Assembly (NCBI GenBank): GCA_026990765.1
Contig: JALXCV010000080.1
Location: 1 to 56,686 of the forward strand
Source of the DNA: Hyphomicrobiales bacterium
GTDB taxonomy: Bacteria > Pseudomonadota > Alphaproteobacteria > Rhizobiales > Aestuariivirgaceae
Length of the DNA stretch: 56,686 nucleotides
Reading direction: 5' to 3'
Shown piece after piece: positions 28,166 through 35,751 of this stretch (the stretch's first letter is position 1; each line of letters begins with the position of its first letter). Below the pieces are notes generated by a model that saw only the letters and a list, made by a program, of their open reading frames with translations, did not search any database and was not told the DNA's origin. The position numbers and the translations under genes are program-made.

Positions 28166-30517
28166 ATGAAACAGTGTTGTGAGGATGCAAACCAGTCTGA
28201 CACATCTGATTGTGAGTTGAAAATTGCCATTGCCGGCAATCCAAATTGCGGCAAAACCACCCTGTTCAATATCCTGACCGGCGCCCGCCAGCGGGTAGGC
28301 AACTGGCCAGGTGTTACTGTTGAGCGCAAATATGGCAAGTGCGGCGAGATGACGGTGGTCGATCTGCCCGGCGTTTACACATTGCGCCCCATTCCCGGCC
28401 TTGAAGATCAGTCGATTGATGAAAAACTGGCAAGAGATGCCATAGTTTCTGAAGGCTTTGATGTAATTGTCAATATTGTCGATGCGTCCAATCTTGAACG
28501 CAATCTGTTTCTCACTGCCCAGCTTTTAGAAACCGGTCGCCCGGTCATTGTTGCCCTTAACATGATGGATGCCGCCAAAAAGGCGGAACTCAATATCAAT
28601 CAACAGGTCCTGTCAGACAAGCTCGGGGTTCCGGTAATTGCGATGGTCGCCGCCACCGGCAAAGGTGTTGATGAATTGATAGAAGCGATAAAACACCATG
28701 GCGGCAAATCGGGGGCAACTGTCAGCTATTCGCATGCGCTTGAGGCGCTGGCTGGCCGGTTGCAGCCAAAACTTGAAGATCTGGCCCGGCAAAAGGGTGT
28801 TTCCCCGCGCTGGCTGGCCATTCGCCTGATTGAGGGTGATGATCTGGCCTTGTCGATTGCTGGCGATGAAATGGCGGACTTCCTTAAAACCCGGCTTGAG
28901 GAACTGGAAGCAGAAGCTGGTGAAGATGCCGACATGATAGTGGCAGAAGGGCGCTATAATTTTGCCAATGATGTGGTCAGGGCTGCAGTGCGTCGCTCTG
29001 GTGTGGCTGGTGCTTCAACATCTGATCGTCTGGACCGGATTATTCTCAACCGTTTTGCCGGTCCCGTGGTCTTTCTTGCCGCCATTTATCTTATGTTCAT
29101 GGCTACCATCAATCTGGGTGGGGCCTTTATTGATTTCTTTGATATTGCCAGTTCTGCAATTTTTGTCGATTCATCAAGAGTGCTGTTTGAATGGGTCGGG
29201 TTGCCTGAATGGCTGATCGTAATCCTGTCAGATGGTATTGGCGGCGGCATAACTGTAGTTGCAACCTTTATTCCCATTATTGCAGTTCTGTTCCTGATAC
29301 TGTCATTTCTGGAAGATTCCGGCTATATGGTCCGCGCCGCTTTCCTGCTCGACCGGATGATGCGGGCCATTGGTCTGCCCGGCAAGGCATTTGTACCGCT
29401 GATTGTCGGCTTTGGCTGTAATGTACCCTCAATCATGGCTGCCCGCACCCTTGAGCGCCAGCGTGACCGCCTTTTAACGGTAATGATGGCCCCGTTCATG
29501 TCGTGTGGGGCAAGGCTGACTGTTTATGTACTGTTTGCTGCCGCCTTCTTTCCCCAGGGTGGTCAGAATATCGTTTTTGCCCTGTATCTTGTGGGAGTGT
29601 TCGCCGCTATTGCCACGGGTTTCCTGTTAAAGAAAACCCTGCTTAAAGGCGAAATCACCGCCTTTGTCATGGAATTGCCGCCATATCGTCTGCCACGTCC
29701 GGGTAATCTGTTGATGCACAGCTGGAACCGGCTGAAATCCTTTATATTCGGGGCCGGGAAAATAATCGTTATTGTGGTTGCCGTGCTGACGGTTCTTAAT
29801 TCCATTGGCACTGATGGCTCTATTGGCAATGAGGATAGTGACAAATCCGTTCTGTCAGCAATTGGCCGGACCATTGTTCCATTATTTGAACCAATCGGGA
29901 TTCATCAAGACAACTGGCCGGCAACAGTCGGTATTTTCACCGGCATATTTGCCAAGGAGGCAGTTGTCGGCACCTTGAACTCATTATATTCAGGCATCGA
30001 CAAACCTGCAGGTGAAGCAGCACCGGCAAGACAACCTTTCAGCTTTACCGGCAAGATCAGCCAAGCCCTTGCCACTATTCCTGAAAATCTTTCCGGCCTG
30101 ACAAATGTGATATTTGATCCATTGGGATTGTCGGCAGCCTCTGGCAGCAAGGATGCGGTGGCTGCTGATCAAGGTGTTTCCAGTGCCACATTCGGGGCCA
30201 TGGTCAAGCGGTTTGATGGCAAGGCCGGTGCCTTTGCCTATCTTTTGTTCATTTTGTTATATTTCCCCTGTATCGCAGCCTTTAGCGCCATGATCCGTGA
30301 GGTCGGGCCCCGCTGGGCGATGTTTGCCGGTATGTGGACCACCGGGCTTGCATGGTTTGCATCCATCATATTCTATCAGACAGCCACCTTTGCAGCCCAT
30401 CCGGCAAGTTCTGCCCTTTGGATTGCCGCTATGCTGGCGCTGATGGGCGTATTTGTCTGGCGGCTCAAGGCAGCCAGTGAAACTGATTCAGGGTTTTCCC
30501 CGGTTGCCGGAGAATAG
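28166..30517 (+). CDS. feoB: Ferrous iron transporter B
   Basis: The 783-residue protein has an N-terminal G domain with G1 GNPNCGKTTLFN, G3 DLPGVYTL and G4 NMMD, then a helical GDI-like region to about residue 290, and then a membrane domain with two Gate repeats (for example GGITVVATFIPIIAVLFLI and FGCNVPSIMAARTLERQRDR). It imports Fe(II) across the inner membrane in a GTP-dependent way. The G1 loop has Cys where many FeoB have Ser, a common variant. The start at 28166 follows feoA closely, and feoC begins 9 bases after its stop. Confidence 0.96.
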   Translation: MKQCCEDANQSDTSDCELKIAIAGNPNCGKTTLFNILTGARQRVGNWPGVTVERKYGKCGEMTVVDLPGVYTLRPIPGLEDQSIDEKLARDAIVSEGFDVIVNIVDASNLERNLFLTAQLLETGRPVIVALNMMDAAKKAELNINQQVLSDKLGVPVIAMVAATGKGVDELIEAIKHHGGKSGATVSYSHALEALAGRLQPKLEDLARQKGVSPRWLAIRLIEGDDLALSIAGDEMADFLKTRLEELEAEAGEDADMIVAEGRYNFANDVVRAAVRRSGVAGASTSDRLDRIILNRFAGPVVFLAAIYLMFMATINLGGAFIDFFDIASSAIFVDSSRVLFEWVGLPEWLIVILSDGIGGGITVVATFIPIIAVLFLILSFLEDSGYMVRAAFLLDRMMRAIGLPGKAFVPLIVGFGCNVPSIMAARTLERQRDRLLTVMMAPFMSCGARLTVYVLFAAAFFPQGGQNIVFALYLVGVFAAIATGFLLKKTLLKGEITAFVMELPPYRLPRPGNLLMHSWNRLKSFIFGAGKIIVIVVAVLTVLNSIGTDGSIGNEDSDKSVLSAIGRTIVPLFEPIGIHQDNWPATVGIFTGIFAKEAVVGTLNSLYSGIDKPAGEAAPARQPFSFTGKISQALATIPENLSGLTNVIFDPLGLSAASGSKDAVAADQGVSSATFGAMVKRFDGKAGAFAYLLFILLYFPCIAAFSAMIREVGPRWAMFAGMWTTGLAWFASIIFYQTATFAAHPASSALWIAAMLALMGVFVWRLKAASETDSGFSPVAGE

Positions 30518-30525
30518 GTGCACGC

Positions 30526-30744
30526 ATGCTGAAACAAATCCAGCAATATCTGAAAACTCACAAGCGAGCCTGTCTCACTGACATAGCAACCCATATCAAG
30601 GCTGATCCAGCTGCAGTGTCTGCCATGCTGGAAATGCTTTCGGCCAAGGGCAGGGCCAGACGCCTTTCCATGCCAAAAGGCAATTGCGGCGGCTGTACCA
30701 GTTGTGCGCCTGATGCTCTTGTTATCTGGGAGTGGGTGACTTGA
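30526..30744 (+). CDS. feoC: FeoC-like [Fe-S]-dependent small regulator
   Basis: The 72-residue protein starts with a winged-helix fold (MLKQIQQYLKTHKRACLTDI, then IKADPAAVSAMLEMLSAKGR) and has a cysteine cluster CGGCTSC near residues 53-59. This is the FeoC/HTH layout, in which the cysteines bind an iron-sulfur cluster and the protein modulates FeoB. It is the last gene of feoABC. Its end overlaps the end of the convergent hydrolase gene by 23 bases. Confidence 0.85.
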   Translation: MLKQIQQYLKTHKRACLTDIATHIKADPAAVSAMLEMLSAKGRARRLSMPKGNCGGCTSCAPDALVIWEWVT

Positions 30745-31381
30745 CTGTCAGTCGTTCATCCAGATAATTGGCGCAGACATCTGTCAGTTCTTCAACCTGG
30801 TTGGTAAAGAAGTGATTGGCGCCTTCCATTTCGACATGAGTGATGGTTATGCCTTTTTGCGATTGCAGTTTTTCAACCAGCGCATTGGATGATTCAGCCG
30901 GTGTAACTGCATCAGCCCCACCAGTTACAATCAGCCCGGATGAAGGGCATGGGGCAAGAAATGAGAAATCATAATGCTTGCATAATGGAGCAATTGACAT
31001 AAAGCCTGAAATTTCAGGGCGCCGCATCAAGAGCTGCATGGAAATCCATGCCCCATAAGAAACCCCGGCAATCCAGCATGATCTGGCTTCCTTGTTCAAG
31101 GTCTGCACCCAGTCGAGTGCTGCTGCAGCATCAGCCAGTTCACCGGCACCATTTTCAAACATGCCCTGAGAGCGACCGACACCACGGAAGTTGAACCGCA
31201 AGGTTGAAAATCCGCGTTCCAGAAACATGTAGTGCAGTGAATGCACAATAGGATTGTTCATGGTGCCGCCAAATTGCGGGTGAGTATGCAGAACCAGGGC
31301 AATTGGCGCATTCTTTTCGTTGTTCTGGTGATACCGTCCTTCAATCCGTCCGGCAGGTCCATTAAAAATTACTTCAGGCAT
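30722..31381 (-). CDS. Alpha/beta hydrolase of the YfhR/COG2945 type
   Basis: From the start at 31381 the protein has 219 residues. It has the alpha/beta hydrolase pattern: LVLHTHPQFGGTMNN near the N-terminus, STLRFNFRGVGRSQGMFENG, the nucleophile elbow GVSYGAWISMQ, acid-loop IVTGGADAVTPAES, and the catalytic histidine in VEMEGANHFF. COG2945-type members are found in many proteobacteria with unknown substrates. The frame extends upstream to 31432, but MPEVIFNGPAGRIEGRYH is the usual beginning. It is divergent from iscR and convergent with feoC. Confidence 0.85.
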   Translation of the reverse strand: MPEVIFNGPAGRIEGRYHQNNEKNAPIALVLHTHPQFGGTMNNPIVHSLHYMFLERGFSTLRFNFRGVGRSQGMFENGAGELADAAAALDWVQTLNKEARSCWIAGVSYGAWISMQLLMRRPEISGFMSIAPLCKHYDFSFLAPCPSSGLIVTGGADAVTPAESSNALVEKLQSQKGITITHVEMEGANHFFTNQVEELTDVCANYLDERLTVKSPTPR

Positions 31382-31437
31382 GATTACTCTTTCAAAAACG
31401 CATCTGCGGCAAACTGTGCTGATAAATAACACAGCGA

Positions 31438-31462
31438 ATAGTTGACTTGTGTAGTCGGATTA
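31438..31462. promoter_or_regulatory. IscR type-1 operator in the suf promoter
   Basis: The 25 bases start ATAGTTGACT and continue TGTGTAGTCGGATTA. They follow the type-1 IscR motif at most conserved positions, including the inverted GACT (31444-31447) and AGTC (31453-31456) arms. The site overlaps a putative promoter with -35 TTGACT at 31442-31447 and -10 TATATT at 31464-31469 (16-base spacer). Holo-IscR bound here would repress its own operon. Confidence 0.7.
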
Positions 31463-31469
31463 ATATATT
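31442..31469 (+). promoter_or_regulatory. Putative promoter of the iscR-suf operon
   Basis: TTGACT and TATATT separated by 16 bases, about 130 bases before the iscR start. It is the best sigma-70-like match in the divergent gap, and the IscR operator lies on top of it. Confidence 0.55.
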
Positions 31470-31597
31470 GAGTCATGAACGGTTCAAAAACCGGCTATTA
31501 TTCAATTGTATATGGGCACTGACAGCCTCTTACACAATCTGGAGCATAAAAAGCAAGTTTTTGGGCACTTTGACGCATATTTCTTTCAGGAACGGGC

Positions 31598-32080
31598 ATG
31601 AAACTGTCAACCAAAGGACGATACGCCGTTATGGCGCTATCTGACATTGCATTAAATTCCAACGGCAAGCCGGTATCGCTGGCGACCATTGCGGAGCGTC
31701 AAAGTATTTCCCAGGAATATCTTGAGCAACTTTTTGGCAAATTGCGCCGTGCCGGGCTGGTAAAATCAGTTCGTGGCCCCGGCGGCGGCTATCTTCTGGC
31801 CAGAAATGCCGATGATATAATTGTTTCCGACATTGTTGTTGCCGCTGATGAACCATTGACTGTTACCCGCTGCACCGATGGTGATGCTGTCACCGGCTGT
31901 GTTGGTGGTGTCAAATGTGTAACCCATGAATTATGGGCCTCGCTTGGCCGCCAGATACATGGGTTTTTATCATCTGTAACCCTTGGCGATGTAATTGCCC
32001 GCCGCAATCTGGCATTGCAATCATCTATCCGCAAGGCCAAGGCTGCACCTTCAAGCCAGACAGCGCCGGGAGTAAGCTGA
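31598..32080 (+). CDS. iscR: Rrf2-family regulator IscR
   Basis: The 160-residue protein has the Rrf2 winged helix-turn-helix (MKLSTKGRYAVMALSDIA, then ISQEYLEQLFGKLRRAGLVK and GPGGGYLLAR). The Fe-S ligand cysteines are C92, C101 and C107 with histidine H110, closely matching the C-C-C-H set of E. coli IscR but with three extra residues between the first two cysteines. It senses cluster status and controls Fe-S assembly genes. It is the first gene of the suf operon, 3 bases before the desulfurase gene, with its operator at 31438-31462. Confidence 0.93.
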   Translation: MKLSTKGRYAVMALSDIALNSNGKPVSLATIAERQSISQEYLEQLFGKLRRAGLVKSVRGPGGGYLLARNADDIIVSDIVVAADEPLTVTRCTDGDAVTGCVGGVKCVTHELWASLGRQIHGFLSSVTLGDVIARRNLALQSSIRKAKAAPSSQTAPGVS

Positions 32081-32083
32081 GCG

Positions 32084-33190
32084 ATGCGTGCCTATCTTGA
32101 TCATAATGCCACCTCACCCTTGCGCCCCGAGGCTCTAAAGGCAGTGCTGGCGGCTATGGAAACTGGCGGAAATCCCTCTTCCATTCATGCAGAAGGCCGC
32201 GCTGCACGCGCCATTGTTGATGATGCAAGGGCAGTGCTGGCAAAAACCCTGGGCGTTCTGCCGCAAATGCTGGTATTCACCGGGGTTGGAACCGAAGCCA
32301 ATAATTACGCGGTCAAGGGCGCCGATGTTGATCGCATCATAATTTCAGCCATTGAACATCCTTGTGTTGTCGATGCAGCAACTGCGACCGGCAAGCCTGT
32401 GGAAATCATTCCGGTAGATGAAAATGGCATAATCGATCTTGACCAGCTTGAACAGGTGCTCAAACGCGATGAGGGCAGGGCGCTGGTTTGCCTGATGCTG
32501 GCCAATAATGAAACCGGTGCCATCCAGCCAGTGCGCAAAGCGGCACAACTGGCAGCTGATAATAATGCCATGATCCACTGCGATGCAGTACAGGCCTATG
32601 GCAAGATACCGGTCAATTTCGGCCTGCTTGGCGTTGATACCATGACCCTTTCCGCCCACAAGATCGGCGGGCCGCAAGGCACCGGACTGCTGGTGGTTCG
32701 CGACGGGGTAAACCTTGCCAAACATAATCATGGCGGTGGTCAGGAACTGGGCAGACGCGGCGGTACGGAAAACATTGCCGGTATTGCCGGTTTTGCCGCT
32801 GCTGCAATTCCTGCCTGTGAAATTGATTCTGGTATCAGGCAGTTACGCGATGAATTTGAATCAAGACTTGAAGAAATATCGCCGCAAGTGGTGATCTTCT
32901 CCAGGGATGCTGAACGCCTGCCCAATACCTGCTTTTTTGCCCATCCCGGCATGAAGGCCCAGACCAGCCTGATCAATCTTGATCTTGGTGGCATTGCCGT
33001 TTCCACTGGCTCTGCCTGTTCATCCGGCAAAGTCACCGGCTCAAGGGTTCTGAACGCCATGGGCGTTAGTGATGAATTGCGCGAATGTGCACTGCGCATA
33101 AGTTTTGGCTGGACATCCAGCCAGGCTGACATAGATAAGTTTTTTGAAATCTGGCAAAGCCTGATAGCTAAAAGGAAAACCAATGGCTGA
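32084..33190 (+). CDS. Cysteine desulfurase, NifS/IscS class
   Basis: The 368-residue PLP enzyme has the PLP lysine near residue 193 in [16 protein letters not shown], a sulfur-transfer cysteine in the flexible loop [14 protein letters not shown], and [18 protein letters not shown] at the start. It mobilises sulfur from cysteine for cluster assembly. It is the group I (IscS-like) desulfurase, distinct from the group II SufS encoded later in the same operon at 37800. The stop overlaps the sufB start by 8 bases. Confidence 0.93.
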   Translation: MRAYLDHNATSPLRPEALKAVLAAMETGGNPSSIHAEGRAARAIVDDARAVLAKTLGVLPQMLVFTGVGTEANNYAVKGADVDRIIISAIEHPCVVDAATATGKPVEIIPVDENGIIDLDQLEQVLKRDEGRALVCLMLANNETGAIQPVRKAAQLAADNNAMIHCDAVQAYGKIPVNFGLLGVDTMTLSAHKIGGPQGTGLLVVRDGVNLAKHNHGGGQELGRRGGTENIAGIAGFAAAAIPACEIDSGIRQLRDEFESRLEEISPQVVIFSRDAERLPNTCFFAHPGMKAQTSLINLDLGGIAVSTGSACSSGKVTGSRVLNAMGVSDELRECALRISFGWTSSQADIDKFFEIWQSLIAKRKTNG

Positions 33191-34700
33191 CATTGATACC
33201 ATTGAACGCGTCAAGGAAATTGAAGTCGACAAATATAAATACGGCTTTGAAAGCGATATCGAATCCGATCTGGCCCCAAAAGGCCTGTCAGAAGATGTAA
33301 TCCGCTTTATTTCAGACAAGAAGGGCGAGCCGGAATGGATGCTGGAATGGCGGCTTGATGCCTATAGGCGCTGGCGCACCATGAGCGAGCCGACATGGGC
33401 CAAGGTCAACTATCCCAAGGTCGATTTTGACGATCTGTATTATTACTCAGCCCCAAAATCTTTCAAGGATGGCCCGCAAAGCCTTGAAGATGTTGATCCT
33501 GAATTGCTGGCAACCTATGAAAAGCTCGGCATTTCCTTAAAAGAGCAGGAAGTGCTGGCCGGTGTTCGCCGCTCTGATGAACCTTCTAAGCTTGAAAGCA
33601 ATGGTCTTGATATTCCCAAAGGCGCTGTTGCCGTTGATGCAGTATTTGACTCTGTTTCTGTTGTCACCACCTTCAAGAAAGAACTGGCAAAAGCCGGCGT
33701 CATTTTCTGCCCGATCTCTGAAGCACTGCGCGATCATCCCGATCTGGTGAAGAAATATCTTGGCTCTGTGGTGCCGGTATCTGATAATTTTTATGCCACT
33801 CTCAATTCTGCTGTATTTTCAGACGGTTCTTTTGTTTACATCCCGCCGGGCGTGCGCTGTCCGATGGAACTGTCGACCTATTTCCGCATAAATGAAAAAA
33901 ATACCGGCCAGTTCGAACGCACCTTGATCATTGCCGACAAGGGTTCTTATGTCAGCTATCTTGAAGGCTGCACCGCCCCGATGCGCGATGAAAACCAGTT
34001 ACATGCAGCAGTAGTTGAACTGGTGTTGCTGGAAGATGCAGAAATCAAATATTCTACCGTGCAGAACTGGTATCCCGGTGATGCCGAAGGCAAGGGCGGC
34101 ATTTATAATTTTGTTACCAAACGTGCTGATTGTCGCGGTGATAATTCTTCAGTCTCCTGGACCCAGGTTGAAACCGGTTCAGCCGTTACCTGGAAATACC
34201 CGTCCTGTATCCTGCGCGGTGACAATTCATCAGGCGAATTCTATTCAATCGCAGTTTCCAATGGCTACCAGCAGGTGGACAGCGGCACCAAGATGATCCA
34301 CCTGGGCAAAAACACCTCCAGCCGCATAATATCCAAAGGCATTTCAGCCGGTCACTCCGACAACACCTATCGCGGCATTGTTTCAGCCCATCGCAAGGCC
34401 ACCGGTGCCCGCAATTTCACCCAGTGTGATTCATTGCTGATCGGTGACAAGTGCTCTGCCCACACCGTCCCCTATATCGAAGCCAAAACCCCGACCGCCC
34501 AGTTCGAGCACGAGGCCACGACATCAAAAATTTCTGATGAACAGATGTTCTACTGTCAGGCAAGAGGCATTAACGAGGAAGAAGCCGTAGCCCTGATTGT
34601 CAACGGCTTTGCCCGCGATGTAATCCAGAAACTGCCAATGGAATTCATGGCCGAAACCCAAAGGCTGATCGGTATCAGTCTTGAGGGGAGTGTGGGATAA
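33183..34700 (+). CDS. sufB: Fe-S cluster assembly scaffold SufB
   Basis: The 505-residue scaffold protein has the SufB beta-helix core: [57 protein letters not shown], and the C-terminal [18 protein letters not shown]. It forms the SufBC2D complex in which new clusters are built. Its length and conserved cysteine-containing motifs are normal. sufC, normally the next gene, is separated from it by about 1 kb containing a small membrane protein gene and a nuclease/repeat module. Confidence 0.96.
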   Translation: MADIDTIERVKEIEVDKYKYGFESDIESDLAPKGLSEDVIRFISDKKGEPEWMLEWRLDAYRRWRTMSEPTWAKVNYPKVDFDDLYYYSAPKSFKDGPQSLEDVDPELLATYEKLGISLKEQEVLAGVRRSDEPSKLESNGLDIPKGAVAVDAVFDSVSVVTTFKKELAKAGVIFCPISEALRDHPDLVKKYLGSVVPVSDNFYATLNSAVFSDGSFVYIPPGVRCPMELSTYFRINEKNTGQFERTLIIADKGSYVSYLEGCTAPMRDENQLHAAVVELVLLEDAEIKYSTVQNWYPGDAEGKGGIYNFVTKRADCRGDNSSVSWTQVETGSAVTWKYPSCILRGDNSSGEFYSIAVSNGYQQVDSGTKMIHLGKNTSSRIISKGISAGHSDNTYRGIVSAHRKATGARNFTQCDSLLIGDKCSAHTVPYIEAKTPTAQFEHEATTSKISDEQMFYCQARGINEEEAVALIVNGFARDVIQKLPMEFMAETQRLIGISLEGSVG

Positions 34701-34702
34701 TT

Positions 34703-34924
34703 ATGAGTATTTTCCGATGGATTTCTGGGGAGATAATAGATGAATTGATATCCAGATTGCTGGAAATGTTCATCTACCCGATCAATCTGGATAAGCAAAA
34801 GAGAAAGGAATGGTGGGAAAACAAGACTTTAATTGGAAAGATAGCCGTTATCGCAATACATAGCTTTTTTGTATTCATACTGTTTCTTGTCATCAAAAAT
34901 ATGATTGTTCCCTTGTTTCTCTAA
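34703..34924 (+). CDS. Small membrane protein of unknown function within the suf operon
   Basis: The 73-residue protein has a charged, amphipathic N-terminal half (IDELISRLLEMFIYPINL, then KQKRKEWWENK) and a single long transmembrane segment at residues about 44-72 (AVIAIHSFFVFILFLVIKN). It starts 2 bases after the sufB stop, so it may be translated by coupling. I do not recognise the family, and suf operons do not normally have a gene here. Its codons are AT-richer than those of sufB. It ends just before the first degenerate palindromic repeat, so it could have arrived with that module or be unrelated. Confidence 0.6.
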   Translation: MSIFRWISGEIIDELISRLLEMFIYPINLDKQKRKEWWENKTLIGKIAVIAIHSFFVFILFLVIKNMIVPLFL

Positions 34925-34930
34925 TAGCTT

Positions 34931-34956
34931 TGGATTCCCTCCCCGCAAGGATGATG
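34931..34956. repeat. Degenerate copy of the palindromic repeat
   Basis: These 26 bases begin TGGATTCC and end GCAAGGATGATG. The first eight match the outward half of the palindromes at 35138-35163 and 35583-35608, and the remainder is a decayed form of it. It ends one or two bases before the truncated nuclease copy begins, so a palindrome marks the left breakpoint of that fragment. Confidence 0.5.
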
Positions 34957-34957
34957 A

Positions 34958-35052
34958 AGTCGAAGAAATGGAAACGGGACTGGAAAATACGTTTAATTAT
35001 GAAGGACAATTGTGAATGGAAAGATTTATTTGAGGAAATATGCAGACAGTAA
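34958..35052 (+). pseudogene. Truncated 3' fragment of a GIY-YIG nuclease gene
   Basis: Read in frame this fragment gives KKWKRDWKIRLIMKDNCEWK followed by DLFEEICRQ and a stop. It is nearly identical, with about five differences in 90 bases, to the last 30 codons of the intact nuclease gene at 35201-35497, at a constant offset of 445 bases. The 5' two thirds, including the catalytic GIY-YIG motif, are missing. The near identity suggests a recent duplication. Confidence 0.85.
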
Positions 35053-35077
35053 CCCACTATCATTCCAGCACCCCCCC

Positions 35078-35163
35078 GTCATTCCTGCGGAGGCAGGAAT
35101 CCACGTGGATGCCTCCTCGCGTTCCTTTATATCCATTTGGATTCCTGCCTTCGCAGGAATGAC
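35078..35163. repeat. Paired palindromic repeat, left copy (REPIN-like)
   Basis: Two palindromes face each other. ATTCCTGC-ggag-GCAGGAAT at 35081-35100 is flanked by GTC on the left and CCA on the right. ATTCCTGC-cttc-GCAGGAAT at 35141-35160 is flanked by TGG and GAC. Both have perfect 8-bp arms. The 40-base spacer contains CCACGTGG. The outward ends read GTC...GAC, so the whole 86-base unit is itself an imperfect inverted repeat, like a REP doublet. Confidence 0.85.
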
Positions 35164-35200
35164 GGAAAAGAGTACGAAAATCAGTAGCTAGGAGAATATT

Positions 35201-35497
35201 ATGGAAAAACTACCATGCGTTTACATCATGGCCAGCAAACGCAATGGTACTTTATATATTGGAGTAACAGGCAACCTTTGCAAACGTGTTTCACAGCACC
35301 GGCTTCAAATTCAAAGAGGCTTTACCAGCCAGCACAATATAAGGCTTCTGGTCTGGTATGAACAACACGGAACAATGGAAACAGCGATTGCCAGAGAAAA
35401 GCAGTTGAAGAAATGGAAACGTGACTGGAAAATACGTTTGATTATGAAGGACAATTGTGAATGGAAAGATTTATTTGAAGAAATATGCGGACATTAA
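35201..35497 (+). CDS. Small GIY-YIG endonuclease-domain protein
   Basis: The 98-residue protein is a stand-alone GIY-YIG/URI domain: VYI (residues 7-9) then LYIGVTGNLCKRVSQH with the catalytic tyrosine and arginine, and a metal-binding glutamate in TAIAREKQLKKWKRDWK. It belongs to the small COG2827-like group whose cellular role is poorly known. A good ribosome binding site (AGGAG, 8 bases from the ATG) supports the start. It lies inside the suf operon in the operon direction, framed by two paired palindromic repeats, with a truncated copy of its 3' end upstream. Confidence 0.88.
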   Translation: MEKLPCVYIMASKRNGTLYIGVTGNLCKRVSQHRLQIQRGFTSQHNIRLLVWYEQHGTMETAIAREKQLKKWKRDWKIRLIMKDNCEWKDLFEEICGH

Positions 35498-35522
35498 CCC
35501 AATATATCATTCCACCACCCAC

Positions 35523-35608
35523 GTCATTCCTTCGAAGGCAGGAATCCAAATGGATAAAGAGGAACATGAAGAAACATCCACGTGGATTCCTGCCTTCGCA
35601 GGAATGAC
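35523..35608. repeat. Paired palindromic repeat, right copy (inverted)
   Basis: The same 86-base doublet as at 35078-35163. The first palindrome is at 35526-35545, with one arm mismatch (ATTCCTTC/GCAGGAAT). The second is at 35586-35605, with perfect arms. The spacer is the reverse complement of the left copy's spacer, matching at about 33 of 40 positions, and contains the same CCACGTGG. It begins 26 bases after the nuclease stop codon, the same distance as the left copy from the stop of the truncated fragment. Confidence 0.85.
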
Positions 35609-35715
35609 GAAAAAAGCGCAGGAATGACGAAAAGAGCCTGAGAACGACGAAATAAAGAACGCGTGAAAGACGCAAAAGAGCAAACAAAACCGATAAAAGA
35701 ACAAACAAAACCGAA
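35597..35715. repeat. Decaying short tandem repeats before sufC
   Basis: The last palindrome arm is repeated: CGCAGGAATGACGAAA occurs at 35597-35612 and 35617-35632 (period 20), with a third degenerate copy near 35639. Then a 21-base unit starting AAAAGAGCAAACAAAACCGA occurs twice in tandem (35674-35694 and 35695-35715) with two differences. No gene is present. The minus-strand frames here translate the repeats themselves. Confidence 0.7.
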
Positions 35716-35729
35716 TTGTAACAATGGAG

Positions 35730-35744
35730 GCCCCGGACCGGGGC
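35730..35744 (+). promoter_or_regulatory. GC-rich hairpin between Shine-Dalgarno and sufC start
   Basis: GCCCCGGACCGGGGC is a compact hairpin sitting between GGAGG at 35726-35730 and the sufC ATG at 35752. A purine-rich GGGGCGAG lies within its 3' arm. Folding would bring the distant GGAGG close to the start, or occlude the nearer site, so it may set sufC translation. Confidence 0.45.
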
Positions 35745-35751
35745 GAGTTAA

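Noticed and set aside
35078-35608. CRISPR array
   Set aside because: Repeats are palindromes in alternating orientation with a gene between them, not direct repeats with unique spacers.
35442-35724. Three overlapping minus-strand frames over the repeats near sufC
   Set aside because: They translate the palindromic repeats (peptides like VIPAKAGIH), a well-known artefact in genomes with such repeats.
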